Source: Paenibacillus sp. XY044
GTDB lineage: Bacteria; Bacillota; Bacilli; Paenibacillales; Paenibacillaceae
Direction of reading: 5' to 3'
Assembly (NCBI RefSeq): GCF_002257645.1
Contig: NZ_NQMO01000001.1
Location: 1,102,065 to 1,166,064, forward strand
DNA length: 64,000 nucleotides
The position numbers and the translations under genes are program-made. This document shows, piece after piece, positions 9,066 to 17,431 of the stretch (position 1 is the stretch's first letter; every line of letters starts with the position of its first letter). The notes under the pieces are model-generated. The model was not told where the DNA came from. It ran no database searches and saw nothing but the letters and a program-made list of their open reading frames with translations.

Positions 9066-10055
9066 ATGAAATCGATCGTTATTGAAAGAGCAGGCGGTGC
9101 AGAGGTGCTTATGATGAAGGAAATGCCGGATCTTGCGCCAAGATACGGGGAGATGATCGTGGACGTAGCGTTTGCGGGAGTCGGGCTCGTGGATATATTG
9201 ATCCGCAGAGGCGAGTTTAGGGAGCTGTTTCCGTTTCCGGTCATTCCAGGACTTGAGGTATCCGGATATGTCCGCTCCATAGGGGACGGGGTTGAAGGGT
9301 TTCGGATCGGCCAGCCGGTCGCTTCCATGAAGCTGCTCGAGGTTGGCGGATACGCCACCCAGGCCAGGGTAACACCGCAGCTTACGGTACCGCTCGATGC
9401 GCTTGGAGGCGATCTGAACTTGGCTGAGGCGGCAGCCTCCATCGTCAACTTGACGACCGCCTATTTCGCGGTCAAGCAAGTGAACCGGATGAGGGAGGGG
9501 GACACCGTGCTCGTTCATGCCGCCGCAGGCGGTCTCGGCAGCTTTCTGGGGCAAATCGCCAAGCAATTTGGTGCAGGTACGGTGCTGGGGACGGTTGGTT
9601 CGCCGGATAAAATCAAGCTGGCCTCATCGCTCGGATACGACGAACTGCTGCTGCGATCCGATTTTGTGGACGAAGCGAAGCGGATTGCGGGGGCACAAGG
9701 GGTCGACGCCGTATTTGACCCGGTCGGCGGAGAGACACGGGCCCGCAGCCTCGAGCTCCTGAAACCGCTGGGGCAGATCATCGCTTTGGGCAATGCCAGC
9801 GGCGGTGAACTGATGCATCCTACGAACGATATTTGGCTGGGCAACCAGAACATCGCCGGCTTCAACCTTGGGGCGTATGCCGCATATGATCCGGTTGCCG
9901 TGGGCCGGGCGGCAAGGGATGCGCTGCAGCTGCTCGCAAGCGGAGAGGTCCGCGCGGAGGTGCAGGGCATTTATCCGATGGAGAATGCATCCGAAGCGCA
10001 CCGGCTGCTCGAGAGCGGGCGAACGACGGGCAAATTGGTTTTGCAGATGAGCTAG
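9066..10055 (+). CDS. NADPH:quinone reductase-like MDR oxidoreductase
   Basis: A 329-residue medium-chain dehydrogenase/reductase of the quinone-oxidoreductase (QOR) branch. The N-terminal GroES-like part contains FPVIPGLEVSGYV. The Rossmann nucleotide-binding loop reads VHAAAGGLGSFLGQIAKQFG, and VDAVFDPVGGETRA is typical of the family. The zinc-ligand cysteines of alcohol dehydrogenases are absent, consistent with a zinc-free QOR that reduces quinones or enones with NADPH. GGGAGGA precedes the ATG. It stands alone between dnaA and a terminator; the physiological substrate is unknown. Confidence 0.88.
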   Translation: MKSIVIERAGGAEVLMMKEMPDLAPRYGEMIVDVAFAGVGLVDILIRRGEFRELFPFPVIPGLEVSGYVRSIGDGVEGFRIGQPVASMKLLEVGGYATQARVTPQLTVPLDALGGDLNLAEAAASIVNLTTAYFAVKQVNRMREGDTVLVHAAAGGLGSFLGQIAKQFGAGTVLGTVGSPDKIKLASSLGYDELLLRSDFVDEAKRIAGAQGVDAVFDPVGGETRARSLELLKPLGQIIALGNASGGELMHPTNDIWLGNQNIAGFNLGAYAAYDPVAVGRAARDALQLLASGEVRAEVQGIYPMENASEAHRLLESGRTTGKLVLQMS

Positions 10056-10113
10056 GCGCCGCCGCTCCACGTTCCCGGCCAGAACCCTATTAAGCCTGCA
10101 GGTTATGATCCTG

Positions 10114-10154
10114 AAGCCTCTTGCCCGCTGAGCGCGGAGTGGAGGCTTTCTTTT
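10114..10154 (+). terminator. Rho-independent terminator after QOR gene
   Basis: AAGCCTC at 10114-10120 pairs with GAGGCTT at 10142-10148. GC-rich sequence lies in the loop and a TCTTTT tract follows. Confidence 0.6.
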
Positions 10155-10226
10155 GCGGTGGAATGGATGGTATCATTTGAACGTGACAGTAGAATGAACG
10201 TTGTACATCCGGGAGGTGATACTTCT

Positions 10227-11066
10227 ATGATGCAAACCCGGAATATGCTCGGGGATTTTTTAAAGTCGCGCAGAGAAAGGCTTCAACCGGCGGATGTCGG
10301 TATCAGCGGGGGATACGGGAGAAGGAGAACCCCTGGACTTCGCCGTGAAGAGGTGGCGGAAATCGCTAATGTCAGCACCACTTGGTACACGTGGCTGGAG
10401 CAGGGGAGAGACGTGGCCGCTTCCAGGGAAGTCATGGAGAACATCGCCAGGGCACTGCTCCTGTCTCCCGACGAGAAGCAGCATGTGATGCGGCTGGCGG
10501 GATTCGGCGATCTTCCGGACTGGTCCGCGCCGATGACGGTTTCACTGATTGAGCCGGGACTGCAGAAGATCATTGATCAGCTGCATTATCCCGCGATTCT
10601 GGTCAACCGCCGAACGGAAATCATGGCTTGGAACCATCAGGCGCCCCGATTGTTATATGACTTTCTGGCAGACCCGTTGATGGGCCGCAATATGGTCTGG
10701 TCCATCTTCATGAATCCGTTTTTGCGGGACCGCGTCCTGAACTGGGAAGAGTTTGCCGGATACAGTGCCGCCATTCTCCGTGCGTACCACGGCCAGTCAA
10801 AGGGAGACCCTTGGTATGAGGCGTTTGCCCAAAGGCTGTCCGAGGAAAGCGCGGAATTTGCGGTGTTATGGGATCGTCACGATGTCCGGGAGAAGCAGGT
10901 GCAGCCATTTCTGCTGAACCACCCCGACCTTGGTGCGTTATCTTTTGAAATCAGCACCTTTGCCCATATTAACGGCAATGAAGACCTTCACTGCTGTGTC
11001 TATTCTCCGATGGCCGGAACCGGAACCGAGGAGAAGCTGAACCTTGATGCGCAAAAAACGCCGTAA
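10227..11066 (+). CDS. XRE/MmyB-type transcriptional regulator
   Basis: A helix-turn-helix regulator of about 279 residues. The N-terminal XRE domain has the MmyB-type signature RRTPGLRREEVAEIANVSTTWYTWLEQGRD. The C-terminal half, from LVNRRTEIMAWNHQAPRLLYDF onward, is the PAS-like MmyB ligand-binding domain thought to bind a fatty acid or similar small molecule. GGGAGGTGAT lies six bases before ATG 10227; in-frame upstream ATGs at 10158 and 10194 lack such a site. Nothing adjacent is an obvious target, though such regulators often control nearby oxidoreductases. Its stop codon lies inside the terminator stem-loop. Confidence 0.88.
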   Translation: MMQTRNMLGDFLKSRRERLQPADVGISGGYGRRRTPGLRREEVAEIANVSTTWYTWLEQGRDVAASREVMENIARALLLSPDEKQHVMRLAGFGDLPDWSAPMTVSLIEPGLQKIIDQLHYPAILVNRRTEIMAWNHQAPRLLYDFLADPLMGRNMVWSIFMNPFLRDRVLNWEEFAGYSAAILRAYHGQSKGDPWYEAFAQRLSEESAEFAVLWDRHDVREKQVQPFLLNHPDLGALSFEISTFAHINGNEDLHCCVYSPMAGTGTEEKLNLDAQKTP

Positions 11067-11091
11067 CCGGTCGTCCGGCTGCGGCGTTTTT
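11054..11091 (+). terminator. Terminator overlapping the MmyB-type stop codon
   Basis: AAAAACGCCG at 11054-11063 pairs with CGGCGTTTTT at 11082-11091, with an inner ACCGG/CCGG stem. The TAA stop at 11064 falls within the structure. Confidence 0.75.
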
Positions 11092-11094
11092 GAA

Positions 11095-11427
11095 GAGATC
11101 AGAAAGTATAAACTTCCGAGGCTAAACATCCTGATCTCGCAAGAAAAACTTCCTCTAAATGCGGTCTGTCTTCTTTGAATGTACGTCGATAAACGTTTTT
11201 CTTTAGAGATCAGAAAGTATAAACTTCTTGAGGCTAAACATCCTGATCTCGCAAGAAAAACTTCCTCTAAACGCGGTCTGTCTCCTTTGATTGCACGTCG
11301 ATAAACGTTTTTCTTTAGAGATCAGAAAGTATAAACTTCTTGAGGCTAAACATCCTGATCTCGCAAGAAAAACTTCCTCTAAACGCGGTCTGTCTCCTTT
11401 GAATGTACGTCGATAAACGTTTTTCTT
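11095..11427. repeat. Three tandem 111-112 bp hairpin-forming repeats
   Basis: Three near-identical units lie head to tail at 11095-11205, 11206-11317 and 11318-11427. They fill almost the whole gap between two converging genes. Each unit consists of two potential stem-loops. The first is bounded by GAGATCAG and CTGATCTC (perfect 8 bp). The second is bounded by AAGAAAAAC and GTTTTTCTT (perfect 9 bp). Units differ by a one-base indel and a few substitutions; units two and three are the closest, suggesting recent duplication. No open reading frame or CRISPR-like spacer structure is present. A diverged relative of the second half lies at 19762-19820, so this is a dispersed family. Confidence 0.9.
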
Positions 11428-11459
11428 GTGGAGTCCGTAAGCGTGACTTGCTTAACCGG

Positions 11460-12665
11460 CTACATCGTGTGAATCCGGGCGGCTGCCCCGATTTTCAAAT
11501 GCTCTTGATCCAGCTGATGGCAGCGGGCCGTGACGACAAAAGCGCCGATGGAAAAAGCCAGGGCAGCCCACGGTAAATAGGCCAAACCGATGCTGTCGAC
11601 GACAAGGCTCCCCAGCAGAGATCCGCATGCGATGCCAAGATTGGAAGCTACCGGCATCAGGGTCGAAGCAAAGTCTTTGGACCCGCCGGCCGAGGCGTCG
11701 GCGAGATCGATCAGATACAGCTGAACGGCAGCGCTCAGGGCGTACGAGAACAAAGCGATGAGCATCAGGCAGAGGACGGCAGCCCAGGTGTAGCCCAAGC
11801 TAAGGGCAAGGGCCAGCATCATCAGGCTTTGTATGATGAATACGATTTTGAGCTTGGCCCGCGAATCCCCTTCGGCTATCTTGGCCCCGATCCAATTGCT
11901 CAAGATGGTCAGGCCGCCGTAACCGAGCAGCACGGCGCTGGTCCACTGTTTCGGAATACCGAGCACGTTCTCAAGGATAGGCGTGATATATGTATATACG
12001 ATAAAGACCGAACCGACGCCGAGCACCGGAATCAAGAAAGCCAGCCGGATGCGGCGGCTCGCGAATAAGGCAAACTGCTGTTTCATGGAGCTGATGCTGA
12101 TCGTATCGCTCTTGGGCAGAACCGAAGCAATGATGAACAGCGGGATGATGCCCACCGCAGAAGTGACGATAAATGCCGCTCGCCATCCGAGCAGCTGGCC
12201 GATATAGGTACCCACCGGCACACCAAGGACGTTAGCGATCGAGAAGCCGCCGATAATCCATGCGACGGCGCCTGCACGGCGGGAAGCATGGATGTGCTCA
12301 CTGGCTGCGGCAATGGCCAGCGACAGCGTCAATCCGCACAAGATGGCCGTCATGACCCGGATCACAAACATCAGGGCAAACGTGCCGGCGAAAATCGTCA
12401 GGGCGTTCAGCAGCAGCAGGACTGCATAACCCGACAATATAGTCACATGCCGGGGGACTCGTCCCAAGAGGCTGACGGCAAACGGTGTACCGACCGCATA
12501 AGCGATGGCGAAGCTGGATACGAGGATGCCGGCGGCCGCCAGGGAAACGCCTAAACTGACGCTGATATCTTTCAGCAGGCCGACGATAACGTATTCGGTC
12601 GTCCCCATCACGAACGCGGCAAAGGTGAAGGCAAAGATCAGAATGGTTTCATTTTTAGTTGTCAT
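11460..12665 (-). CDS. MFS transporter, AraJ/YdhP-like
   Basis: A 12-TM major facilitator of about 401 residues. The start is taken as ATG 12665, preceded by AGGAGAAGAGAG; a longer in-frame reading to 12830 has no ribosome site and would cross the promoter of the divergent gene. The N-terminus ILIFAFTFAAFVMGTTEYVIVGLL matches the AraJ/PbuE/YdhP group of drug, purine or sugar exporters. It is divergent from an aminotransferase gene, so the pair may share regulation and metabolite, for example amino acid export; that link is only inferred. Confidence 0.87.
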   Translation of the reverse strand: MTTKNETILIFAFTFAAFVMGTTEYVIVGLLKDISVSLGVSLAAAGILVSSFAIAYAVGTPFAVSLLGRVPRHVTILSGYAVLLLLNALTIFAGTFALMFVIRVMTAILCGLTLSLAIAAASEHIHASRRAGAVAWIIGGFSIANVLGVPVGTYIGQLLGWRAAFIVTSAVGIIPLFIIASVLPKSDTISISSMKQQFALFASRRIRLAFLIPVLGVGSVFIVYTYITPILENVLGIPKQWTSAVLLGYGGLTILSNWIGAKIAEGDSRAKLKIVFIIQSLMMLALALSLGYTWAAVLCLMLIALFSYALSAAVQLYLIDLADASAGGSKDFASTLMPVASNLGIACGSLLGSLVVDSIGLAYLPWAALAFSIGAFVVTARCHQLDQEHLKIGAAARIHTM

Positions 12666-12785
12666 GGTTCTCTCTTCTCCTGGTTGTCTGTTTTTTTCTT
12701 TGATCTTACAGGATGAAAGGCTTTTCAAGTCAATAAGAAATTTGTCGAACCGTGCGGCAAGGAGGGAGCCTCTGCTTGAAAGCAT

Positions 12786-12794
12786 GCTATAATG
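12786..12794 (+). promoter_or_regulatory. Extended -10 promoter for aminotransferase gene
   Basis: TGCTATAAT at 12786-12794 is a perfect extended -10 element. It overlaps the in-frame ATG at 12792. Transcription from it would begin near 12801, which excludes that ATG and supports TTG 12819 as the start codon. Confidence 0.5.
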
Positions 12795-12818
12795 AAAGAA
12801 AAAAGCAGGTGGACGGAT

Positions 12819-14054
12819 TTGACGAAACATGCAACCAGACCATGGCGCGCGGATAAGCTGTCGCGTCTTGGTTCTTCTATTTTCGCGGAGGTAGCCGCTT
12901 GGAAGAAAGAAGCCGAGATGGCCGGGCGTGACCTGATTGACCTGAGCATCGGGAGCCCGGATCTCGGTCCCACGGAGACGGTGCGGCGCGCCTTAAGCGA
13001 AGCCGTGCTTGACCCAAGAAACTATACTTATCCCGGCTCGGCGGGAAGCGATGCGTTCCGGGAGAAATGCGCCGCCTGGATTGAGCACCGCTTCCATGTG
13101 CGCCTGGACCCGAAGGAGGAAGTGCTGTCCCTGATGGGCTCGCAGGACGGGCTGGCGCATTTGGCCCAGGCTGTCTGCAATCCCGGCGACCTGGCGATCG
13201 TCCCGAATCCGGGATATCCGATCTATGCCGGTTCGCTGGCCATTGCGGGCGTGAGGGCTTACCATCTGCCGCTGCAGGAGGAACACGATTTCCTGCCGGA
13301 TTTGGAGAGTATTCCGGACGAAATTTGGGAGCAGGCGGTATTTATTCTGCTGAACTTCCCCGGCAACCCGATTGCGGCCGCAGCGGACCGACCGTACTTT
13401 GAACGGCTTGTCGCACTTGCCAAGAAGTGGAACGTGCTAATCGTTCATGATCTGGCCTATTCGGAAATGGGCTTTGACGGTTACCGGCCCCCAAGCATTC
13501 TGGAAATTCCCGGTGCGATCGAAACGGCGGTCGAGTTCCATTCGTTCTCCAAAAGCTTCAATATGGCAGGCTGCCGGATCGGGTTTCTGGCCGGTAACCG
13601 CGAAGTCCTCGCTTCGCTGCTGGAGCTGAAGAACAACATCGATTACGGCGTCTTCGGACCGATCCAGTTGGCGGCGATCGTCGCTTTGGAGCAGGCGATG
13701 GATCCCTCGCAGTCAGCATCCGGGGTGGCCGGTTTGTACGAACGCCGCCGGGACGCGCTGATCGATGCGCTGGCGCGGGAGGGCTGGGACGTACCCAAGC
13801 CGAAGGCGACGATGTTTGCATGGGCGAAGCTGCCGGCTGCCTTCCTGCAAGGCGCTGAGCCTTGGAGTTCCCGGCAGTTTGCCCGGGAGCTTCTGCTCGC
13901 CACTGGGGTGGCGGTGATCCCCGGGGACGGTTTCGGTTCGGAAGGGGAAGGTTATGTGCGGATTGCACTTGTCCAGGAGGAGGAGCGTCTGAGGGAAGCG
14001 GCTGCCCGGATAGGAACCTTTATATCGATGCTTGGAAGTGCATCTATGAAGTGA
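12819..14054 (+). CDS. Class I/II PLP-dependent aminotransferase (DapL/AspC-like)
   Basis: An aminotransferase of about 411 residues with fold type I. SIGSPDLGP near the start binds substrate, LNFPGNP carries the PLP-contacting Asn, HDLAYSEMGFD has the Asp and Tyr, and HSFSKSFNMAGCRIGF contains the Schiff-base lysine (near residue 245). It resembles LL-diaminopimelate/aspartate aminotransferases of Firmicutes, but the exact substrate is uncertain. TTG 12819 is preferred because AGGTGG lies six bases before it and a -10 box overlaps the upstream ATG at 12792. A strong terminator follows. Confidence 0.85.
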   Translation: MTKHATRPWRADKLSRLGSSIFAEVAAWKKEAEMAGRDLIDLSIGSPDLGPTETVRRALSEAVLDPRNYTYPGSAGSDAFREKCAAWIEHRFHVRLDPKEEVLSLMGSQDGLAHLAQAVCNPGDLAIVPNPGYPIYAGSLAIAGVRAYHLPLQEEHDFLPDLESIPDEIWEQAVFILLNFPGNPIAAAADRPYFERLVALAKKWNVLIVHDLAYSEMGFDGYRPPSILEIPGAIETAVEFHSFSKSFNMAGCRIGFLAGNREVLASLLELKNNIDYGVFGPIQLAAIVALEQAMDPSQSASGVAGLYERRRDALIDALAREGWDVPKPKATMFAWAKLPAAFLQGAEPWSSRQFARELLLATGVAVIPGDGFGSEGEGYVRIALVQEEERLREAAARIGTFISMLGSASMK

Positions 14055-14068
14055 CATTCCGAGATTTA

Positions 14069-14106
14069 ACAGAACAACCCTGCTCTTTGGAACGGGGTTG
14101 TTCTGT
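14069..14106 (+). terminator. Rho-independent terminator after aminotransferase
   Basis: A perfect 12-bp inverted repeat, ACAGAACAACCC at 14069-14080 and its complement at 14095-14106, with a 14-nt loop. The T-richness is within the distal arm. Confidence 0.7.
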
Positions 14107-14133
14107 GCTGGAAACAAAAGATTTAATTCCTAC

Positions 14134-14162
14134 TTGACAGGTGAGAATAATTGGTTTAATCT
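14134..14162 (+). promoter_or_regulatory. Candidate sigma-A promoter ahead of the marR operon
   Basis: TTGACA at 14134-14139 is a perfect -35 box, with a 17-bp spacer and TAATCT at 14157-14162 as a -10. Downstream, TTCATTAAATGAA at 14186-14198 is an odd-length palindrome that could be the MarR operator, placed where it would block early transcription. Confidence 0.5.
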
Positions 14163-14168
14163 TACGTC

Positions 14169-14303
14169 AAGCCAATAGATTAACATTCATTAAATGAACC
14201 GTCATTATTTTAACATTAAATTAAATATCAGCCGATTGGTCCACCAAAGGCTCCTGTAATCCATACCGTTTCTTGCGGCGATGGCATTCAGGAGCCTTTT
14301 TTT
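14169..14303 (+). ncRNA. Putative short RNA or attenuated leader upstream of marR
   Basis: From the promoter just upstream, a transcript would meet a terminator-like hairpin after about 135 nt: AAAGGCTCCTG at 14246-14256 pairs with CAGGAGCCTTT at 14289-14299, followed by a T-run to 14303. No gene lies between promoter and hairpin, so the product would be either a small RNA or a leader controlling read-through into marR. No known riboswitch class was recognised. The existence of the RNA is inferred from these two signals only. Confidence 0.4.
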
Positions 14304-14387
14304 AATCAACAGGCTTGTTGATGCGTCAAGGCCGCTACTCTATGGGGAGAGCGATGGTGGTGGTTGATGAACGTTGAAAGGAGAGAT

Positions 14388-14927
14388 ATGGAAGAGAAGC
14401 AATGGCTGTTCATGGAGGAAGCCGATTGGCATTTTCGCAGGCTGGTTCGGAGATTCGTCAAGGAGCGTGACAAAATTTCCATTGAAGGCGTATCCCTTCC
14501 GGGCATGCTTATGCTGAACGCGATCCTGCATGAAGGCGAGCAGAAACTCGGAGATCTGGCCGAACGGCTGGACTTTACCACAGGCGCGGTGACCGCCGTT
14601 TGCGACAAGCTGGAATCGCTCGGTTTCGCGCAGCGAAAGCGCTCAGAGACCGACCGCAGATCCGTTGTCTTGGACATTACGGATAAGGGCAGGGACATGC
14701 TTGCACGCAACCGGGACGCAGGTACATACATGATTGAACGCATCTTTGAAGGCTTTACGGCCAAGGAACTAGAGGAACAAATCGTTAATTTCAAGAGACT
14801 CTACGAACATTTGGAAGGCTTTGCCGACGCCGTGCTGAAGCAGGCGCATCCAGCGGGGAACGCTGAGGAGCCGCCTCCCGATCACCGGAAGGCGGCGCAG
14901 AGACCCAACCGTTTTATTTCATATTAA
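14388..14927 (+). CDS. MarR family transcriptional regulator
   Basis: A 179-residue winged-helix regulator. The core LGDLAERLDFTTGAVTAVCDKLESLGFAQRKRSETDRRSVVLDIT is the MarR DNA-binding helix and wing with its conserved D-R motif (DRRS). It has a longer than usual C-terminal tail ending in a proline- and arginine-rich stretch. AAAGGAGA ends six bases before ATG 14388, so this start was preferred to the ATGs at 14364 and 14367. The next gene begins 33 bp later on the same strand, so it probably heads the sulfotransferase/ABC operon and senses its substrate. Confidence 0.87.
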   Translation: MEEKQWLFMEEADWHFRRLVRRFVKERDKISIEGVSLPGMLMLNAILHEGEQKLGDLAERLDFTTGAVTAVCDKLESLGFAQRKRSETDRRSVVLDITDKGRDMLARNRDAGTYMIERIFEGFTAKELEEQIVNFKRLYEHLEGFADAVLKQAHPAGNAEEPPPDHRKAAQRPNRFISY

Positions 14928-14960
14928 TTTCATTGTGAGCAGGGAAGGGAGACAGATCAT

Positions 14961-16415
14961 ATGGGACATCCAACCATTTATCCGACAGGAACGACCGTAT
15001 ACCAACCGGGGAAGGCATGGAGCGGTTACACCATATACCAGGCGGCTGATACGGGTGCGCTGCTGATCGACATGAACGGCAAAGAGGTGCATTTGTGGAA
15101 GGGGCTGCGTGGTTTTCCGAACAAAATATTCCCTGGAGGCTATGTGCTGGGCAGTACCGCCGAACGGGATCCAAAGTATGGTTTTCAGGACGAAGCCAAT
15201 CTGGTTCAAGTCGATTGGGACGGCAATATCGTCTGGAAATTCGACCGGTACGAATGGATTGAGGATCCGGAACATCCGGCGCAATGGATGGCGCGCCAGC
15301 ATCATGACTACCAACGGGAAGGCAATCCGGTCGGATATTACGTGCCTGGAGCCGACCCGAAAGTCGGTTCGGGCAACACGATCATTCTTGCGCATAAAAA
15401 CGTAAACCGTCCGGAAATTTCGGACATCGAACTGCTGGATGACACGATCATTGAAGTGGACTGGGAGGGGAATGTCGTCTGGGAATGGGCCGTCAGCGAT
15501 CACTTCGAAGAGCTCGGCTTTGACGAAGCCGCGAAGGAGGCATTGTACCGGGACCCGAATACCCGGGCGTTTGGCACGTATTCCGGGGACTGGATGCATA
15601 TCAACTCCGTATCGGTGCTGGGTCCGAATAAGCACTATGATGCAGGCGACGAGCGCTTTCATCCGGATAACCTTATTTGGGATGCCAGGGAATCCAACAT
15701 TATCGCGATCATCGATAAACGGACCGGGAATATCGTATGGAAGCTCGGCCCGGACTATTCCAGCGAAGACACCAAACATATCGGCTGGATCATCGGACAG
15801 CACCATGCTCATTTGATTCCGAAGGGACTTCCGGGAGAGGGCAATATTCTGGTATTCGATAACGGCGGCTGGGGCGGCTATGGCAGCCCGAACCCCGAAT
15901 CGCCGGACGGCGTCAAGGTGGCGCGCCGCGACCATTCGCGGATTCTGGAGATTCATCCGATTACGCTGGAAATTGAATGGCAGTACACGCCGACCGAAGC
16001 CGGATTCCAGGCGCCATTGGATTCCTATCGTTTCTACAGCCCTTATATCAGCTCAGCGCAGCGGCTGCCTAACGGCAACACGCTCATTACCGAAGGGGCG
16101 GACGGAAGGATCTTTGAAGTGACGCGGGAGCATGAGCTCGTGTGGGAATACATTTCTCCATATAAAAACACCAGAAACGCAAATATGGTCTACCGTGCCT
16201 ACCGTGTACCTTACGAATGGATTCCACAGTTGGAGAAGCCGGTGGAGACGGAAATCACTCCGATCGACGTTGCCGATTACCGGCTGCCGGGCGCGGCACC
16301 ACGGGGCGCGATCTCCGCAGTCGAAGTCGAAGGGACCGTATCCTATGGCGAAGGCGCCTTCTGCGTGGCGACCACGGACGAAGTCGTCAGGAAGGAAAGG
16401 GATCAAGATGAGTAG
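14961..16415 (+). CDS. Aryl-sulfate sulfotransferase (ASST) family beta-propeller protein
   Basis: A 484-residue protein of the arylsulfotransferase fold. Repeated blade motifs are visible: VQVDWDGNIVWKF, IEVDWEGNVVWEW, IIDKRTGNIVWKLG, LEIHPITLEIEWQY and FEVTREHELVWEY. Candidate active-site histidines are H114/H115 (RQHHDY), H213 (DWMHINSV) and H281-H284 (GQHHAHLIP), the positions expected for the ASST histidines. Family members move a sulfuryl group between phenols through a sulfo-histidine. There is no signal peptide, unlike the periplasmic E. coli enzyme, so it is predicted cytoplasmic. It overlaps the next gene by eight bases, coupling it to a sulfonate-type ABC importer. The substrate is not known. 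Confidence 0.82.
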   Translation: MGHPTIYPTGTTVYQPGKAWSGYTIYQAADTGALLIDMNGKEVHLWKGLRGFPNKIFPGGYVLGSTAERDPKYGFQDEANLVQVDWDGNIVWKFDRYEWIEDPEHPAQWMARQHHDYQREGNPVGYYVPGADPKVGSGNTIILAHKNVNRPEISDIELLDDTIIEVDWEGNVVWEWAVSDHFEELGFDEAAKEALYRDPNTRAFGTYSGDWMHINSVSVLGPNKHYDAGDERFHPDNLIWDARESNIIAIIDKRTGNIVWKLGPDYSSEDTKHIGWIIGQHHAHLIPKGLPGEGNILVFDNGGWGGYGSPNPESPDGVKVARRDHSRILEIHPITLEIEWQYTPTEAGFQAPLDSYRFYSPYISSAQRLPNGNTLITEGADGRIFEVTREHELVWEYISPYKNTRNANMVYRAYRVPYEWIPQLEKPVETEITPIDVADYRLPGAAPRGAISAVEVEGTVSYGEGAFCVATTDEVVRKERDQDE

Positions 16416-17418
16416 GCGTGTATATCGACGCTTCAGCGTAATAGCCGCAGCCGTTCTGCTGGTTTCCGTAGTGCTCACCGCATGCGGAACCGCCTCAGGG
16501 AAAGACAGCGAGCACCGGCTTAAGGTGAAGATCGCCGATATTTCCACCAATCCGATCTTCCGGGTCGCCGCCAAGAAAGGATTTTTCGAAAAACACGGTA
16601 TCGACGCGGAGCTGGTCAATTTCGCCACGCCGGCCGAAGGGGTGAACGCACTGTTCATCAAGCAGGTGGATATCGCCTTCGGCGCGGACTTTCCGCTGCT
16701 GAACGCCGTCAGTAAAGGCGACTATGCGATCTTCGCTTCCTCCGGGACGGCAACGGATCTGAGCGCGAGCGAATGGAAGATGTTTGCCCGTAAAGAGATT
16801 GCTGGCCCCGCCGACTTGAAGGGCAAGAAACTGAGCTACTCGCGCGGGACGTTCATTCCTTATCTGTGGGACGTTTACTTGCAGCAGATCGGCATTGCTT
16901 TGAAAGACGTCACGTTGGTCGGGCAGGGAGGATTTGACGAAACGTATGTGGCGCTGAAAAAGGGCGAGATCGATGCGGCCTGGGTGTACGGCTCGGTGCT
17001 GAACGACAAGTTCGCCGCACTGCCCGAAGCGCACGAGCTGTCGGATATGACCAAGACGCCTGTCCGGCTTGGCACGGGTCTGATTGCCGGCACCAAACTG
17101 ATTCAGGATCATCCGGACGAATTGGTCGAACTGCTCAAGGCGCTTGACGAAACATCCGACTACGTGCAGGCGCATCCGGATGAAACGGCCGACATCATGT
17201 ACGACGAAGTGAAGCAGCCGAAGGAGGCTACGCTCAAGGATCTGCCGAAGAATCCGTGGAAAATCGGCTTTACCCAGCAGGCTTACGACGGGCTGGCCGG
17301 CCAGAAAAAATATATGGTGGATACCGGCATAATTGAAAAGGATTTTAAGCTGAACGACAAGCTGAATTTGGACCTGGTGCGCAAAGCGTTCCCGGACCGT
17401 GTGATGGAGTTGAAATAA
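16408..17418 (+). CDS. ABC transporter substrate-binding lipoprotein (SsuA/TauA/NMT1-like)
   Basis: A 336-residue lipoprotein with signal peptide VIAAAVLLVSVVLTAC (lipid-modified Cys 26). The mature part starts LKVKIADISTNPIFRVAAKKGFFEKHGIDAELVNF, a hallmark of the NitT/TauT/SsuA binding proteins for sulfonates, nitrate or pyrimidine precursors. ATG 16408 overlaps the stop of the sulfotransferase gene (ATGAGTAG), with GGAAAGGG upstream, so translation is coupled. It should deliver ligand to the permease and ATPase encoded next. A sulfonate or aryl sulfate ligand is inferred from the operon. Confidence 0.88.
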   Translation: MSRRVYRRFSVIAAAVLLVSVVLTACGTASGKDSEHRLKVKIADISTNPIFRVAAKKGFFEKHGIDAELVNFATPAEGVNALFIKQVDIAFGADFPLLNAVSKGDYAIFASSGTATDLSASEWKMFARKEIAGPADLKGKKLSYSRGTFIPYLWDVYLQQIGIALKDVTLVGQGGFDETYVALKKGEIDAAWVYGSVLNDKFAALPEAHELSDMTKTPVRLGTGLIAGTKLIQDHPDELVELLKALDETSDYVQAHPDETADIMYDEVKQPKEATLKDLPKNPWKIGFTQQAYDGLAGQKKYMVDTGIIEKDFKLNDKLNLDLVRKAFPDRVMELK

Positions 17419-17431
17419 GGAGGCTGGGATC

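Noticed and set aside
11095..11427. CRISPR array
   Set aside because: The units are directly tandem, 111-112 bp long, without unique spacers, and no cas genes are near.
12666..12830. N-terminal extension of the minus-strand MFS transporter
   Set aside because: It would add a non-hydrophobic leader with no ribosome site and cross the promoter of the divergent aminotransferase gene.
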